The notes under the pieces were generated by a model. The model searched no databases, was not told the origin of the DNA, and was given only the letters and a program-made list of their open reading frames with translations. From NCBI GenBank assembly GCA_019313505.1, contig JAFDBA010000003.1:1-30779 (forward strand): DNA of 30,779 bases, given 5' to 3'. Shown here one piece after another: positions 22,734-30,779 of this stretch. The DNA is from Deltaproteobacteria bacterium. Its GTDB lineage: Bacteria; Desulfobacterota; Desulfobacteria; Desulfobacterales; UBA11574. How positions within the stretch are numbered: the stretch's first letter is position 1; each line of letters opens with the position of its first letter. Made by a program: the position numbers and the translations under genes.

Positions 22734-23515
22734 CGTGCCATCTCCTCAAGGGTCTGTATTGCTTTTCTCCCGTTATCTCCCAGCGATATGGTAAAATTGT
22801 TGACATACAGGTCTATATGTCCGTCAATAACCTGATCATCCAGTTCCTGTGCATGCAATTTTACAAATTCCCTGGATGCATTTTTGTTTTCTAAGGCATA
22901 TTGAACCGAATTCCGAAGAACAGATTCAATATCATCTTTCAGGTCGATGGCCGGGGGATCTTTGCTTACAGCAATACATCCCAATGGAATCGGAAGTCCT
23001 GTTTCGTCTTCCCACCACTTACCAAGGTCGATTATTGTGACGCAGCCATATTCCGGATATATGAACCGGCCTTCGTGGATGATCAGTCCGGCATCGTATC
23101 GTCCGATTTGAACCCCTTCAAGTATATTATCAAACCGGGTTACTTCAACATTGCGTATTTCAGGATTCCACAGCTTCAACAGAAGATATGCAGTTGTGTA
23201 TTCACCCGGTATGGCGACTTTTGCTTCAGGCAATAAAAGATCGGAAGATCTTCCCACAAGAAGCGGTCCGCAACCATATCCGAGTGCTGAGCCTGAATCA
23301 AGGATTTCATAGCTTTGTCTTAATGTAAGATAGGCATAAAAGGAGAGTTTTGAAATATGAAATGTTTTAGAAAAAGCTTTTTTGTTTAGTGCCTCAACAT
23401 CATGCATATGTGGGATAAAACGCAAATTGGCCGTATCAATGCAGTCGTGAAGCATGGCATGAAATATAAATGTATCATTGGGGCATGTTGAAAAAGCAAG
23501 ATCGAGTGTTGTCAT
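22715..23515 (-). CDS. mqnD: 1,4-dihydroxy-6-naphthoate synthase MqnD
   Basis: 266 residues. It converts cyclic dehypoxanthine futalosine to 1,4-dihydroxy-6-naphthoate. The family start DLAFSTCPNDTFIFHAM is unmistakable. The periplasmic-binding-protein-like fold continues with GCGPLLVG, IPGEYTTAYLLLKLW and DAGLIIHEGRF, whose His is catalytic in studied homologues, and GLPIPLGCIAVSK. AAGGAA precedes the ATG. It overlaps both neighbours slightly, indicating co-translation. Normal length. Confidence 0.95.
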   Translation of the reverse strand: MTTLDLAFSTCPNDTFIFHAMLHDCIDTANLRFIPHMHDVEALNKKAFSKTFHISKLSFYAYLTLRQSYEILDSGSALGYGCGPLLVGRSSDLLLPEAKVAIPGEYTTAYLLLKLWNPEIRNVEVTRFDNILEGVQIGRYDAGLIIHEGRFIYPEYGCVTIIDLGKWWEDETGLPIPLGCIAVSKDPPAIDLKDDIESVLRNSVQYALENKNASREFVKLHAQELDDQVIDGHIDLYVNNFTISLGDNGRKAIQTLEEMARWKKIL

Positions 23516-24237
23516 GAAAGTTCCTTCCGACAGATAATAATTGCTGCAATATTGAATGTCTGCGGATAATGGGAGACGTCGGTGAAACCGAATTTTTCAA
23601 GCAATGCCTTAAGGTCTTGTGGGTCAACAAAAGTTGCAATTGTACCGGACAGATATCTATAGGCCGATTTCCGGCCGGATATAATACCGCCGATGAAAGG
23701 GAGTAAGTTGCAAAGATAAAATGAATAAAGTTTTTCTATAATTTTATTTACAGGCCTCACAAGCTCAAGGATTGCCAGTTGTCCGCCAGGCATTAACACC
23801 CGAAATAAATCTTTGATAAAAATGTCTATATCAGGAATGTTACGAATCCCGAAAGCGATTGTGGCGGCAGCAAAACTGTTTTCCCTAAAAGGTATGCGAC
23901 TGGCGTCAGCGACTACCGGATATCCTTTCAAGGCTTGCTTTTCAATGCCTTTTTGCAGCATGTTCATGGAAAAGTCGAGGGAAACAACTTTTGCGCCTTT
24001 TTGATGCAAGAGGAGGGAAAGATCGCCGGTTCCACAACAAAGATCTACAGCCATATTATCTCGAACATCTTTTATATGATTAAAGATGTTCCTGCGCCAC
24101 AGCATGTCCGTACCCATGGACAGAATATGGTTAAGCAAATCGTAAGTTGGAACAATGGAGTCAAACAACTTCTTGATAAAACGCTTCTTCTCTTCAGGAT
24201 TATCATTATCAATTTCATAGGAAAAGTTGGTGTTCAT
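23512..24237 (-). CDS. menG: demethylmenaquinone methyltransferase MenG/UbiE
   Basis: 241 residues. It performs the last step, C-methylation of demethylmenaquinone by S-adenosylmethionine. The UbiE start KKLFDSIVPTYDLLNHILSMG is followed by the SAM site VDLCCGTGDLSLLL, the acidic loop VVSLDFSMNML, and IAFGIRNIPDIDIF and GGQLAILELVRP. The ending GIISGRKSAYRYL and QTFNIAAIIICRK is standard. It overlaps mqnD by 4 bases and mqnC by 4 bases. Its place in a futalosine cluster fixes the substrate as a menaquinone precursor. Confidence 0.95.
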   Translation of the reverse strand: MNTNFSYEIDNDNPEEKKRFIKKLFDSIVPTYDLLNHILSMGTDMLWRRNIFNHIKDVRDNMAVDLCCGTGDLSLLLHQKGAKVVSLDFSMNMLQKGIEKQALKGYPVVADASRIPFRENSFAAATIAFGIRNIPDIDIFIKDLFRVLMPGGQLAILELVRPVNKIIEKLYSFYLCNLLPFIGGIISGRKSAYRYLSGTIATFVDPQDLKALLEKFGFTDVSHYPQTFNIAAIIICRKELS

Positions 24238-25313
24238 CCGAAATTCCTTATCATTTGATATTGAGAATCCCTCTGCACAGGAATTTTACCGGCGTTTTTA
24301 ATTATTTCGATAAGTTCCTTATGGTTGGTACTGGTTTTTATCCCTGTTGCCTTTACCACAACCTCTTCCATGAGCACCCCGCCCATGTCGTTTGCCCCCA
24401 TTGTCAGTGCAATCTGGGCAAGCTTCAGACCCTCGGTAAGCCACCCGGCCTGAATATAGGTAATATTGTCCAGGAATATCCTGCCTATTGCAACCATCTT
24501 AAGATAGTCGATACCGGTTGCCGGAAGAATATTTTCCATTCGTGTGCCGGAGGGGGAAAATGACCAGGGGATAAAGGCCTGTAAAATTCCTGTGTCATCC
24601 TGAACATCGCGTATTACTTTAAGATGTTTTATCTTCTCTTCATCGGTCTCCCCCATTCCGTAGGTCATGGTTGCCGATGACTTCATTTCGTTCCGGGAAA
24701 GAGAGTATATTACCTTCCGCCATTCATCCACCGTGATTTTTTTTGGACTTACCTTTGCGCGTATTTTGTCAACCAGCAGGTCTGAAGCGCCAGGGACGGA
24801 ATTGAGGCCGGCTTCTTTTAATGTTTTCACAACATTATCTATGGACAACGAGCTTTTGCGTGAAATGTGTACAATTTCCGAAGGAGAAAAGGAATGAAGA
24901 TAGATTTTCGGGAAACGGTTTTTAATCGTTTTTACCATATCAATATATTTGTCAAGAGTGTAGTCAGGGTGAAGTCCGCCCTGGAGCATAACCTGGGTTC
25001 CTCCTGCAGCAATAAGTTCTTCAACTTTCCGGAGAATATCGTTCATTGTCAGTTCATAAGATTGAATAAGATTGGCCCGGGCATGAAATGCACAGAAAGC
25101 ACATGCCGCCTCACAAATATTGGTGAAATTGACAATCCGATCGATGATGAACCCGACCTTTTCTTTGGGATATGCTGATTTCCTCCTCATATCCGCGGCT
25201 TTTCCCAGGTCAATTATATCCCAGGAAAAAAGATCCAGGGCTTCTTCAAGGGTTATTCTGTTTCCCTGGTATATTTTATGATAAAGTTCGTTGTTTTCGT
25301 TTTTCTTTTCCAT
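24234..25313 (-). CDS. mqnC: cyclic dehypoxanthine futalosine synthase MqnC
   Basis: 359 residues from the ATG at 25313. A TTG two codons earlier is less likely, and the ribosome site (GGTTGGG) is weak. It is a radical SAM enzyme that cyclises dehypoxanthine futalosine. C67-E-A-A-C71-A-F-C74 is the CxxxCxxC cluster motif. LQGGLHPDYTLDKY follows, as does EAGLNSVPGASDLLVD, and METNAT-like TYGMGETDEEK is seen in the barrel. MGANDMGGVLMEEVV at the C-terminus is shared with MqnE. A repeat-filled 130-base gap separates it from mqnA upstream. Confidence 0.95.
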   Translation of the reverse strand: MEKKNENNELYHKIYQGNRITLEEALDLFSWDIIDLGKAADMRRKSAYPKEKVGFIIDRIVNFTNICEAACAFCAFHARANLIQSYELTMNDILRKVEELIAAGGTQVMLQGGLHPDYTLDKYIDMVKTIKNRFPKIYLHSFSPSEIVHISRKSSLSIDNVVKTLKEAGLNSVPGASDLLVDKIRAKVSPKKITVDEWRKVIYSLSRNEMKSSATMTYGMGETDEEKIKHLKVIRDVQDDTGILQAFIPWSFSPSGTRMENILPATGIDYLKMVAIGRIFLDNITYIQAGWLTEGLKLAQIALTMGANDMGGVLMEEVVVKATGIKTSTNHKELIEIIKNAGKIPVQRDSQYQMIRNFG

Positions 25314-25370
25314 ACCCAACCGTACAAGCCAGCCTACAGCTCGGAGAGAACCAAGAAATATTTATTATTC

Positions 25371-25433
25371 TTTCTTCGTGCCTTGGTGCCTTAGTGGCAG
25401 AATTGAAAAAGTTTTGCCACAAAAAGCACAAAA
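25371..25433. repeat. empty CACAAAG-type repeat element
   Basis: TTTCTTCGTGCCTTGGTGCC plus TTAGTGGCA (25371-25399) faces TTTTGCCACAAAAAGCAC (25412-25429), with 12 bases between. It shares both ends with the copies at 6249-6392 and 7876-7917. It fills the gap between mqnA and mqnC and may end or weaken read-through within the operon. Confidence 0.6.
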
Positions 25434-25448
25434 TTTATAACTATGGAA

Positions 25449-26261
25449 CTAATCAAAAACCAAATATCTTAGATTTGTCACCTTTTTAATCAGCCCCATC
25501 TCTTCTGCAACCACATAATAAAACATCAAGGCTTTTTTTAAATTATCATCAAATTTAAACTGTAAAAGATCAAAATAGCCGTTTATGTCATAAATAATAT
25601 CCGGATACTTTGCTTTTGCTCGTGAAACCACATTTTCTTTTTCTTCTTCAAGACATCGCAATGAGCTGTGATATGAAGAAACAACAGATTTTATTTGAGG
25701 CTCATATTTTTTAATAATCCTTTCCCTCACCGCAAACACGGCAAATACCACGGGGAAGCCGGTTTTTCGAAGCCACAGGTCGCCCAGGTCATAAATATAA
25801 GAGACCGGCTCTGAGGTTATTGCCATTGCATCATTGCCGATAACAAGGGCGGCATCCATATCTTTGAGTACCGGCCTCGGTTCGGTGGGTATGTACGACG
25901 GTTCTAACCGGTAATATTTTTTTAGCAGGACTTTCAAAAGCACCACTGAAGTATGTGACGCACTGGTAATACCCACTTTCTTGTGGTTCAAATCTTCAAT
26001 GGGGATTTTGCTTACCAGAATGACCGATCCCACATACCCTACCGAACTCAAGCAGAATTGCGGAAGGACTAGCACATCATCGGCAATTTCCCCACAGGTT
26101 GCGGAGGAAATGGGACTCATGTCTAGTTGCCGGCGGGCCATCATTGTATTGAGCATGCATGGATAACCCGGATAGATGCTTATCTTTGGGACAGGTTTTT
26201 TTTCAAACATTCGGAAATAAAAAGGATAGCAGTTAAGATAGTCGATGTACCCGAGCCTCAT
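25449..26261 (-). CDS. mqnA: chorismate dehydratase MqnA
   Basis: 270 residues. It removes water from chorismate to give 3-enolpyruvylbenzoate, the entry into the futalosine route. The family start GYIDYLNCYPFYF is clear. MLNTMMARRQLDMSPISSATC and SHTSVVLLKVLL form the binding cleft of this periplasmic-binding-protein-like fold, and ALVIGNDAM and DLGDLWLRKTGFPVVFAVF complete the signature. GGAG precedes the ATG, which overlaps the mqnE stop by 4 bases. Normal length. Confidence 0.95.
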   Translation of the reverse strand: MRLGYIDYLNCYPFYFRMFEKKPVPKISIYPGYPCMLNTMMARRQLDMSPISSATCGEIADDVLVLPQFCLSSVGYVGSVILVSKIPIEDLNHKKVGITSASHTSVVLLKVLLKKYYRLEPSYIPTEPRPVLKDMDAALVIGNDAMAITSEPVSYIYDLGDLWLRKTGFPVVFAVFAVRERIIKKYEPQIKSVVSSYHSSLRCLEEEKENVVSRAKAKYPDIIYDINGYFDLLQFKFDDNLKKALMFYYVVAEEMGLIKKVTNLRYLVFD

Positions 26262-27376
26262 ACAAACTCCTTTTCCAGGCCGGCCGATAGACTGCGGTAA
26301 CTTGCTGTTGTCCGTTCAGGTATGAGTTGAGCCTTATGAATCAGTCTTTTTAAAAAAGTCTCTGACCCAAAATCGGGGGTTTGAGCGCCGGCAGCATGAA
26401 CAACTTTTTCATTATGATACGTTGCGCCGATGTCATCAACCCCGAACCTGAGAAGTGTCTGGGCCATTTTATCACCCAAATACATCCATAATGCCTTTAA
26501 ATGGGGCACATTATGAAGAAAAATTCTGCTGGTGGCATAGATCCGGATGTCATCGTAGCCTGTGGTCGTGTGCGTAACTTCCAGCTTTGTATTCTCACTG
26601 TGGAACTGTAAAGGCACAAAAGTTTTAAAACCGCCGGTCTCATCCTGAAGATTACGGATCTTAGAAAGGTGATCAACAATATCTTCGGCATTCTCGATAT
26701 GATTATAAAGCATTGTTGCATTTGTCTTAAGACCCATTTTGTGGGCTGTCCCCATAACGGAAAGCCATTTGGATCCCGATATTTTCTTTGGCGCTATTAT
26801 ATCCCGAACCCGAGGAGAAAAGATTTCAGCCCCGCCTCCGGGGAGGGCCTCCACCCCTGCATCCATGAGCCGCTTAAAAACTTCTTCAAGGGGGATTTTA
26901 TTTTTTTTCGCAAAATAATCGTATTCAACCGCGGTAAATGCAACAATATGCATGTCAGGTTTTATCTCTTTTATAAGTCTCAATAACTGCTCAAAATAAT
27001 TGATGGTGAGATGGGGATGAAGCCCGCCCACAATGTGAACTTCATCAATCCCCATGGAAACAGCATTTTTTACCCTTTGCTCAATCTCATCAAGAGAAAG
27101 TAGAAACGCTTTTTCATCATCTTCATCACAGGAATATGCACATAACGGACATCGCAGTTCACATATATTGGTATAGTTAAGATTCATGTTAACACCGTAA
27201 TATGCAATGTTACCATGCAATCTTGTCCTGATATAATGAGCAATAGTGCCAAGATCCAGGATGTCATCCGTCGTGAGCATGTAGAGAGCATCTTCTCTGC
27301 CCACCGGGATTTTGTTGCATACCTTTTCAGCTATGCCGCGAAGTTTTTTATTTTTTATGTTATCCGGAAGCGCCAT
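26258..27376 (-). CDS. mqnE: aminofutalosine synthase MqnE
   Basis: 372 residues from the ATG at 27376, with GGGG 8 bases before. The frame extends to 27457 but would overlap ubiX. It is a radical SAM enzyme that joins 3-enolpyruvylbenzoate to the adenosyl radical, making aminofutalosine. The cluster motif is C72-E-L-R-C76-P-L-C79. VHIVGGLHPHLTINYFEQLL, GVEALPGGGAEIFSP, KTNATMLYNHIE and GVDDIGATYHNEKVV match MqnE. It precedes mqnA with a 4-base overlap, so the first two enzymes of the pathway are made together. Confidence 0.95.
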   Translation of the reverse strand: MALPDNIKNKKLRGIAEKVCNKIPVGREDALYMLTTDDILDLGTIAHYIRTRLHGNIAYYGVNMNLNYTNICELRCPLCAYSCDEDDEKAFLLSLDEIEQRVKNAVSMGIDEVHIVGGLHPHLTINYFEQLLRLIKEIKPDMHIVAFTAVEYDYFAKKNKIPLEEVFKRLMDAGVEALPGGGAEIFSPRVRDIIAPKKISGSKWLSVMGTAHKMGLKTNATMLYNHIENAEDIVDHLSKIRNLQDETGGFKTFVPLQFHSENTKLEVTHTTTGYDDIRIYATSRIFLHNVPHLKALWMYLGDKMAQTLLRFGVDDIGATYHNEKVVHAAGAQTPDFGSETFLKRLIHKAQLIPERTTASYRSLSAGLEKEFV

Positions 27377-27419
27377 TTTATTTTGCCCCGCAAAACCTGA
27401 TCCTTTGGGCCAGGTTTCT

Positions 27420-28022
27420 TTACTTTGCCCTCTTCCCCCAGCTTTCAAACAGATCATGTTCCCGGCCCAAAAGGTTCAACACCTTGCCGACAACAAAGTT
27501 AACAACATCATCAACCGATTCGGGTCTGGTATAAAACCCCGGAACCGGCGGAACTATCTCAACACCAGCCAAAGCGGCCTTATGAATATTTTCGGTGTGG
27601 ACAACACTGAGGGGGGTTTCCCTTGGCACAATTATGCACCTGCGCTTTTCCTTTAATGCCACATCACATGTTCTCGTAAGCAGTGTGTCTGCATATCCGT
27701 GGACAATTGCAGAAAGGGTTTTCATGGAACAGGGGATAACAACCACCGCTTCAAACCTTGTGGAACCGCTTGCAACGGGAGCAAAAAAATCATCGTTTTT
27801 AAATTCGCTCAAAAGATCATAGTTGCTTGAAAAACCCCGTTTTACAAGCAGTTCTTTCAAAGATGGAAAGGAGGCCTTCCCCCGTAAGATTTCGTATTCT
27901 ATTATTTGGCGGGCCGGCCGTGAAACGATCGCGGCAACCTTTTCCCCTGAATTAATGAGCTCTTCAATAAGACGAACTCCCATTATCGGGCCGCTTGCTC
28001 CTGAAATTGCAACAACTATCAT
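27420..28022 (-). CDS. ubiX: flavin prenyltransferase UbiX
   Basis: 200 residues. It makes the prenylated FMN cofactor needed by UbiD-type decarboxylases. The start VVAISGASGPIMGVRLIEEL is the flavin-binding Rossmann motif. FEAVVVIPCSMKTLSAIVHGYADTLL and RRCIIVPRETPLSVVHTENI are the conserved prenyl-phosphate blocks. PPVPGFYTRPESVDDVVNF closes the fold. It overlaps ubiA by 4 bases, and ubiD is in the same run, so it supports decarboxylation of the prenylated naphthoate. Normal length. Confidence 0.95.
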   Translation of the reverse strand: MIVVAISGASGPIMGVRLIEELINSGEKVAAIVSRPARQIIEYEILRGKASFPSLKELLVKRGFSSNYDLLSEFKNDDFFAPVASGSTRFEAVVVIPCSMKTLSAIVHGYADTLLTRTCDVALKEKRRCIIVPRETPLSVVHTENIHKAALAGVEIVPPVPGFYTRPESVDDVVNFVVGKVLNLLGREHDLFESWGKRAK

Positions 28023-28870
28023 AAAATTTTCCCTATAAAAACATCCGTGAGGGTTCCGAAAAAGAGTATGGGGGATATGTATATATTGGCTTTAAAAAAA
28101 TTCCTTATGGCCAAAGTGATATTTTTACTCCTTGCCAGTCTCTGTTGGTAAAAAAATATTATTCCGACAAGTACAACCGCTGTCCAGTATGGGACATTCT
28201 TATGGGTTAAGAGGCCTGCGTAGATCATGGCGCTAATAGAGACCAAATAGCATGTTGCGGAGATAACAAGTGCCCGTTTCTTTCCAAGACGAACCGGCAT
28301 GGAGTGAAGCTTTTCTTTAATATCAAATTCCACATCCTGGATAGCATAAACGATGTCAAGCCCGGCTATCCAAGTCATGATAACAAGTCCCAGCACAAAA
28401 GGGACAAGAGTGAATTCACCGGTAACTGCAATATACCCTCCCATGGGCGCGGCCGCTTCAACCAGGCCGAGATAGAAATGGGAAGAGGCACTGAAACGTT
28501 TAAGATAAGAATAAGTAAACAGCATTAAAACTGCCGGAAAAGACAGATAAAAACAGAGACTGTTCAGCATGAATGAAGCGCCGATGAGTAAAAGCGAGGA
28601 AATCCCAGCCGTTATCCATACCACCCCAGGCTGAACCTCTCCTTTTGGAACCGGCCGGTCGCTGGTGCGCGGATTTTTTGCATCGATTTTTGCATCGATC
28701 ACCCTGTTAAATGACATACCGGCTGTTCTGGCTGCAGACAGGGCAACAATCACCCAGAACCAGGTCATAAACGTTCCGCCGCCGGCAAAAAGAACACCCA
28801 ATAATGCAAAAGGCAGCGCAAAAAGGGTTTGCTCTATCATAATAAGTTTCGAGAATTTTTTAAAATCCAT
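28019..28870 (-). CDS. ubiA: UbiA-family prenyltransferase (MqnP-type)
   Basis: 283 residues. It attaches the isoprenoid chain to the aromatic ring in the membrane. The first Asp motif is FNRVIDAKIDAKNPRTSDRP and the second is DIVYAIQDVEFDIKEKL, both needed to bind Mg-diphosphate. About eight or nine membrane segments are present. In a futalosine cluster the acceptor should be 1,4-dihydroxy-6-naphthoate (the MqnP role) rather than 4-hydroxybenzoate. GGAAAG precedes the ATG. It overlaps ubiD by 11 bases and ubiX by 4. Confidence 0.93.
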   Translation of the reverse strand: MDFKKFSKLIMIEQTLFALPFALLGVLFAGGGTFMTWFWVIVALSAARTAGMSFNRVIDAKIDAKNPRTSDRPVPKGEVQPGVVWITAGISSLLLIGASFMLNSLCFYLSFPAVLMLFTYSYLKRFSASSHFYLGLVEAAAPMGGYIAVTGEFTLVPFVLGLVIMTWIAGLDIVYAIQDVEFDIKEKLHSMPVRLGKKRALVISATCYLVSISAMIYAGLLTHKNVPYWTAVVLVGIIFFYQQRLARSKNITLAIRNFFKANIYISPILFFGTLTDVFIGKIL

Positions 28871-30305
28871 ATTCTTTCCACCGGCTGGAGACTTTTTCTG
28901 TTATTTCTTCAGACATTTTAATCTCTTCAGGCCAATCCCGCCCCATTCCTTCCTCACGGGTTTTTCTTGTGGCGTCTATACCCATTTTCCCGCCAAAATT
29001 AGGATGCGGCGCCGAATGGTCCAGCGCATCCAGAGGACCTTCCGATAAAAGCAGATCTCTTTTTGGGTCCACGTTATTAAGGAGTTTCCATACCACTGTT
29101 CTTGAATCACGAAGGTCGATATCTTTATCAAATATCGCGATATACTTGGTTGAAGCCATCTGACCAAGTCCCCAGAGTGCGTTAATCACTTTTTTAGCCT
29201 GTCCCGGAAACTTCTTGTCAATTGAGACCAGGGCGCAGTTGTGAAACACGCCTTCCATGGGAAGTTCCATATCAACAATTTCCGGAACGAGCATTTTTAA
29301 TAAAGGCAGAAAAATTTTTTCTGTTGCCTTTGCCATATAGCAGTCTTCCATGGGCGGCTTCCCCACAATTGTTGCGGGATAAACAGCATCATTTCTGCAG
29401 GTAATACAGGTAACATGGAATACCGGATAAGGGTCTGCAGGAGAATAAAAGCCGGTATGGTCCCCAAAAGGGCCTTCAATCCGCTCTTCATCAGGATCTA
29501 CGTATCCTTCAATTATAAAATCGGATTCGGTCGGCACAAATATATCAATTGTCTTTGCCCGGGTTATTTCGATGGAACGTGAGCCGATAAAACCTGCAAG
29601 CAAAAGTTCGTCAATATCAGGTGGCAGAGGCGCCGTTGCCGCATAGGTAACTAAAGGTGATCCGCCAAGGGCAATAGCCACCTCCATACGCTCTGACCGG
29701 GATTTATATTTATCAAAGTGGCGGCTGCCGTCCTTATTGTACTGCCAGTGCATACCGGTTGTAGCATTGTCGTATTTGTGCATGCGATACATGCCCATAT
29801 TCTGAATTCCGGTATCAGGATCTTTTGTAATGACAATGGGAAGGGTAATAAAAGGACCGCCGTCTTGGGGCCAGCAGGTTAGAATGGGGAGCATGTCGAG
29901 CAATGGTCCTTCCGGACCGTAGACCTGCTGCTGGCACGGGGCATGTTTCACTTTTTTGGGAGAGATACTCGCCAGCTCTTTCAGGTCAAAAAGCATTTTT
30001 ATTTTTTGAGTCAAACTGCCGGGAGGCCTGATTTTAATTAATGCTTCTATGCGTCGGCCAATATCATCGAAAGCATCACACCCCAGCGCCATTTTCATAC
30101 GTCGAAAGCTTCCAAAGGCATTGATAAGAAGTGGAAATGTTGACCCTTTTATATTCTCAAAAAGAAGCGCAGGACCGTTGGTTTTGCTCATCCTGTCTGC
30201 TATTTCAGTCACTTCCAGTACAGAATCCACTTCTGCGGAAATCCTTTTGAGTTCATTCTCAGATTCGAGTTTCCTGATAAATCCCTGTATATTTTTATAT
30301 GACAT
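28860..30305 (-). CDS. ubiD: UbiD-family decarboxylase (MqnL-type)
   Basis: 481 residues from the ATG at 30305. A TTG two codons before is less likely. It removes the ring carboxylate after prenylation, using prenyl-FMN from UbiX. The catalytic block YVDPDEERIEGPFGDHTGFY is complete, with both conserved Glu and the Asp. GPALLFENIKGSTFPLLINA, ITKDPDTGIQNMGMYRMH and VGKPPMEDCYMAKATEK are family hallmarks. The length matches standard UbiD. It is the first gene of the mqn run, about 85 bases after a strong promoter. Confidence 0.93.
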   Translation of the reverse strand: MSYKNIQGFIRKLESENELKRISAEVDSVLEVTEIADRMSKTNGPALLFENIKGSTFPLLINAFGSFRRMKMALGCDAFDDIGRRIEALIKIRPPGSLTQKIKMLFDLKELASISPKKVKHAPCQQQVYGPEGPLLDMLPILTCWPQDGGPFITLPIVITKDPDTGIQNMGMYRMHKYDNATTGMHWQYNKDGSRHFDKYKSRSERMEVAIALGGSPLVTYAATAPLPPDIDELLLAGFIGSRSIEITRAKTIDIFVPTESDFIIEGYVDPDEERIEGPFGDHTGFYSPADPYPVFHVTCITCRNDAVYPATIVGKPPMEDCYMAKATEKIFLPLLKMLVPEIVDMELPMEGVFHNCALVSIDKKFPGQAKKVINALWGLGQMASTKYIAIFDKDIDLRDSRTVVWKLLNNVDPKRDLLLSEGPLDALDHSAPHPNFGGKMGIDATRKTREEGMGRDWPEEIKMSEEITEKVSSRWKEYGF

Positions 30306-30396
30306 AAGCAAAGAATCCTAACCCCAAGTCTCGTTAAGCAGTCAAATAGTTATTTTTCAGTCAACTATTTTGATAATATCTGAAATCAGAACGAAA

Positions 30397-30425
30397 AATA
30401 TAAATAAATGAACATCATGTGTCAA
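30397..30425 (-). promoter_or_regulatory. mqn operon promoter
   Basis: On the minus strand, TTGACA (30425-30420), 17 bases, then TATATT (30402-30397), a near-consensus vegetative promoter. Between it and ubiD, CAGTCAA occurs at 30339-30345 and 30358-30364 (plus-strand reading), 19 bases apart. CAAATAGTT (30343) faces AACTATTTTG (30363). These could be a regulator site in the leader. Confidence 0.65.
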
Positions 30426-30516
30426 GGTACAAAAAGATGCGCACAATATGCAAAATCTAAATTGTTTTCTTAAGAATGTTCTGCATTTCGCCCTGTCATT
30501 TTTTACATTTTGTTCG

Positions 30517-30779
30517 TTAATGCTGTAAAAGATTCAGGCGTAAAACCTGCTGCGGCAACCGGTTTTTGTAAAACGGCGTATCCTTAATTAATTCAACGGC
30601 TGTTGCCCCAATCCAATTATCAGACAAAATTGCATATAACTCATCAAAAGACAAAATTCGGTTGTAATAATTTGGTAACGTTCAAAAGTGTTTACATGGT
30701 GACAGTTTAACGGACATAATCTCAATGTCGAAGTAACCTTTTATCCCAAGTTTGTCTTTCCAATATTGTTCCCATTTAT
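30517..30779 (-). pseudogene. partial gene of unknown family with in-frame TGA
   Basis: The C-terminal part of a protein enters from the right edge and runs to TAA at 30519-30517. The frame holds one TGA at 30684-30682. Before it comes YWKDKLGIKGYFDIE, then KLSPCKHF. After it, TLPNYYNRILSFDELYAIL, then WIGATAVELIKDTPFYK. Both sides look like real coding sequence in one frame, so they belong to one gene that is either broken by a nonsense mutation or reads the TGA as selenocysteine. I do not recognise the family, and the upstream part is outside the window. Confidence 0.45.

Overview
The window reads as a chromosomal segment of an anaerobic, probably sulfate-reducing member of the Desulfobacterota. 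The reasons are a membrane-bound Hyb-type uptake hydrogenase with its own maturation genes, a complete futalosine menaquinone pathway, ArsR/thioredoxin/permease metal genes typical of that phylum, moderate GC content, frequent TTG/GTG starts and a UGA codon that appears to be read as selenocysteine. The organism name is inference from gene content. No rRNA, tRNA or CRISPR array was seen.

Layout. (1) 1-2880 is sparse and decayed. It holds one small secreted basic protein, a 61-residue protein of unknown function, an FmdB-type zinc ribbon, and the remains of at least four genes (OmpA C-terminus, SUI1/YciH, a winged helix, and a HATPase_c_4/AlbA_2 protein with a GAA-to-TAA type stop). (2) 2885-8633, minus strand, is a run of eight genes: ArsR repressor, thioredoxin-fold disulfide protein, COG0701 permease, a second larger disulfide protein, periplasmic thioredoxin, CcdA-like electron carrier, Fe-S protein and CDF metal efflux pump. 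It looks like one metal/metalloid-responsive redox and efflux unit, with a candidate ArsR operator over its -10 box. A small inverted-repeat element holding a dead GxxExxY gene interrupts it. (3) 8838-9975, plus strand, is hypA-hypB. (4) 20272-10013, minus strand, runs hybO-hybA-hybB-hybC-protease-hypC-hypF-hypD-hypE. (5) 20633-22019 holds a PilZ-like protein, two inverted-repeat elements and a cyclophilin. (6) 30305-22110, minus strand, runs ubiD-ubiA-ubiX-mqnE-mqnA-mqnC-menG-mqnD-mqnB, almost all overlapping or closely spaced, behind a good promoter. (7) The right edge has a partial gene with an in-frame TGA.

The main result is in hybC. Its reading frame is continuous from 16987 to 15275 except for one TGA at 16798-16796. 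This lies exactly where the second cysteine of the N-terminal RxCGxC nickel-binding motif should be, and coding similarity resumes at once on the far side. The C-terminal DPCxxC motif keeps both cysteines. Known [NiFeSe] hydrogenases carry selenocysteine in the C-terminal motif as a terminal nickel ligand. Here selenium would replace the cysteine that bridges nickel and iron. A hairpin with GGU in its loop lies just after the UGA, as expected of a bacterial SECIS.

The parts fit together. HypA-F and the protease build the Ni-Fe site. The exported hydrogenase oxidises hydrogen outside the membrane and passes electrons through HybA and HybB to menaquinone, and the Mqn cluster makes menaquinone from chorismate.
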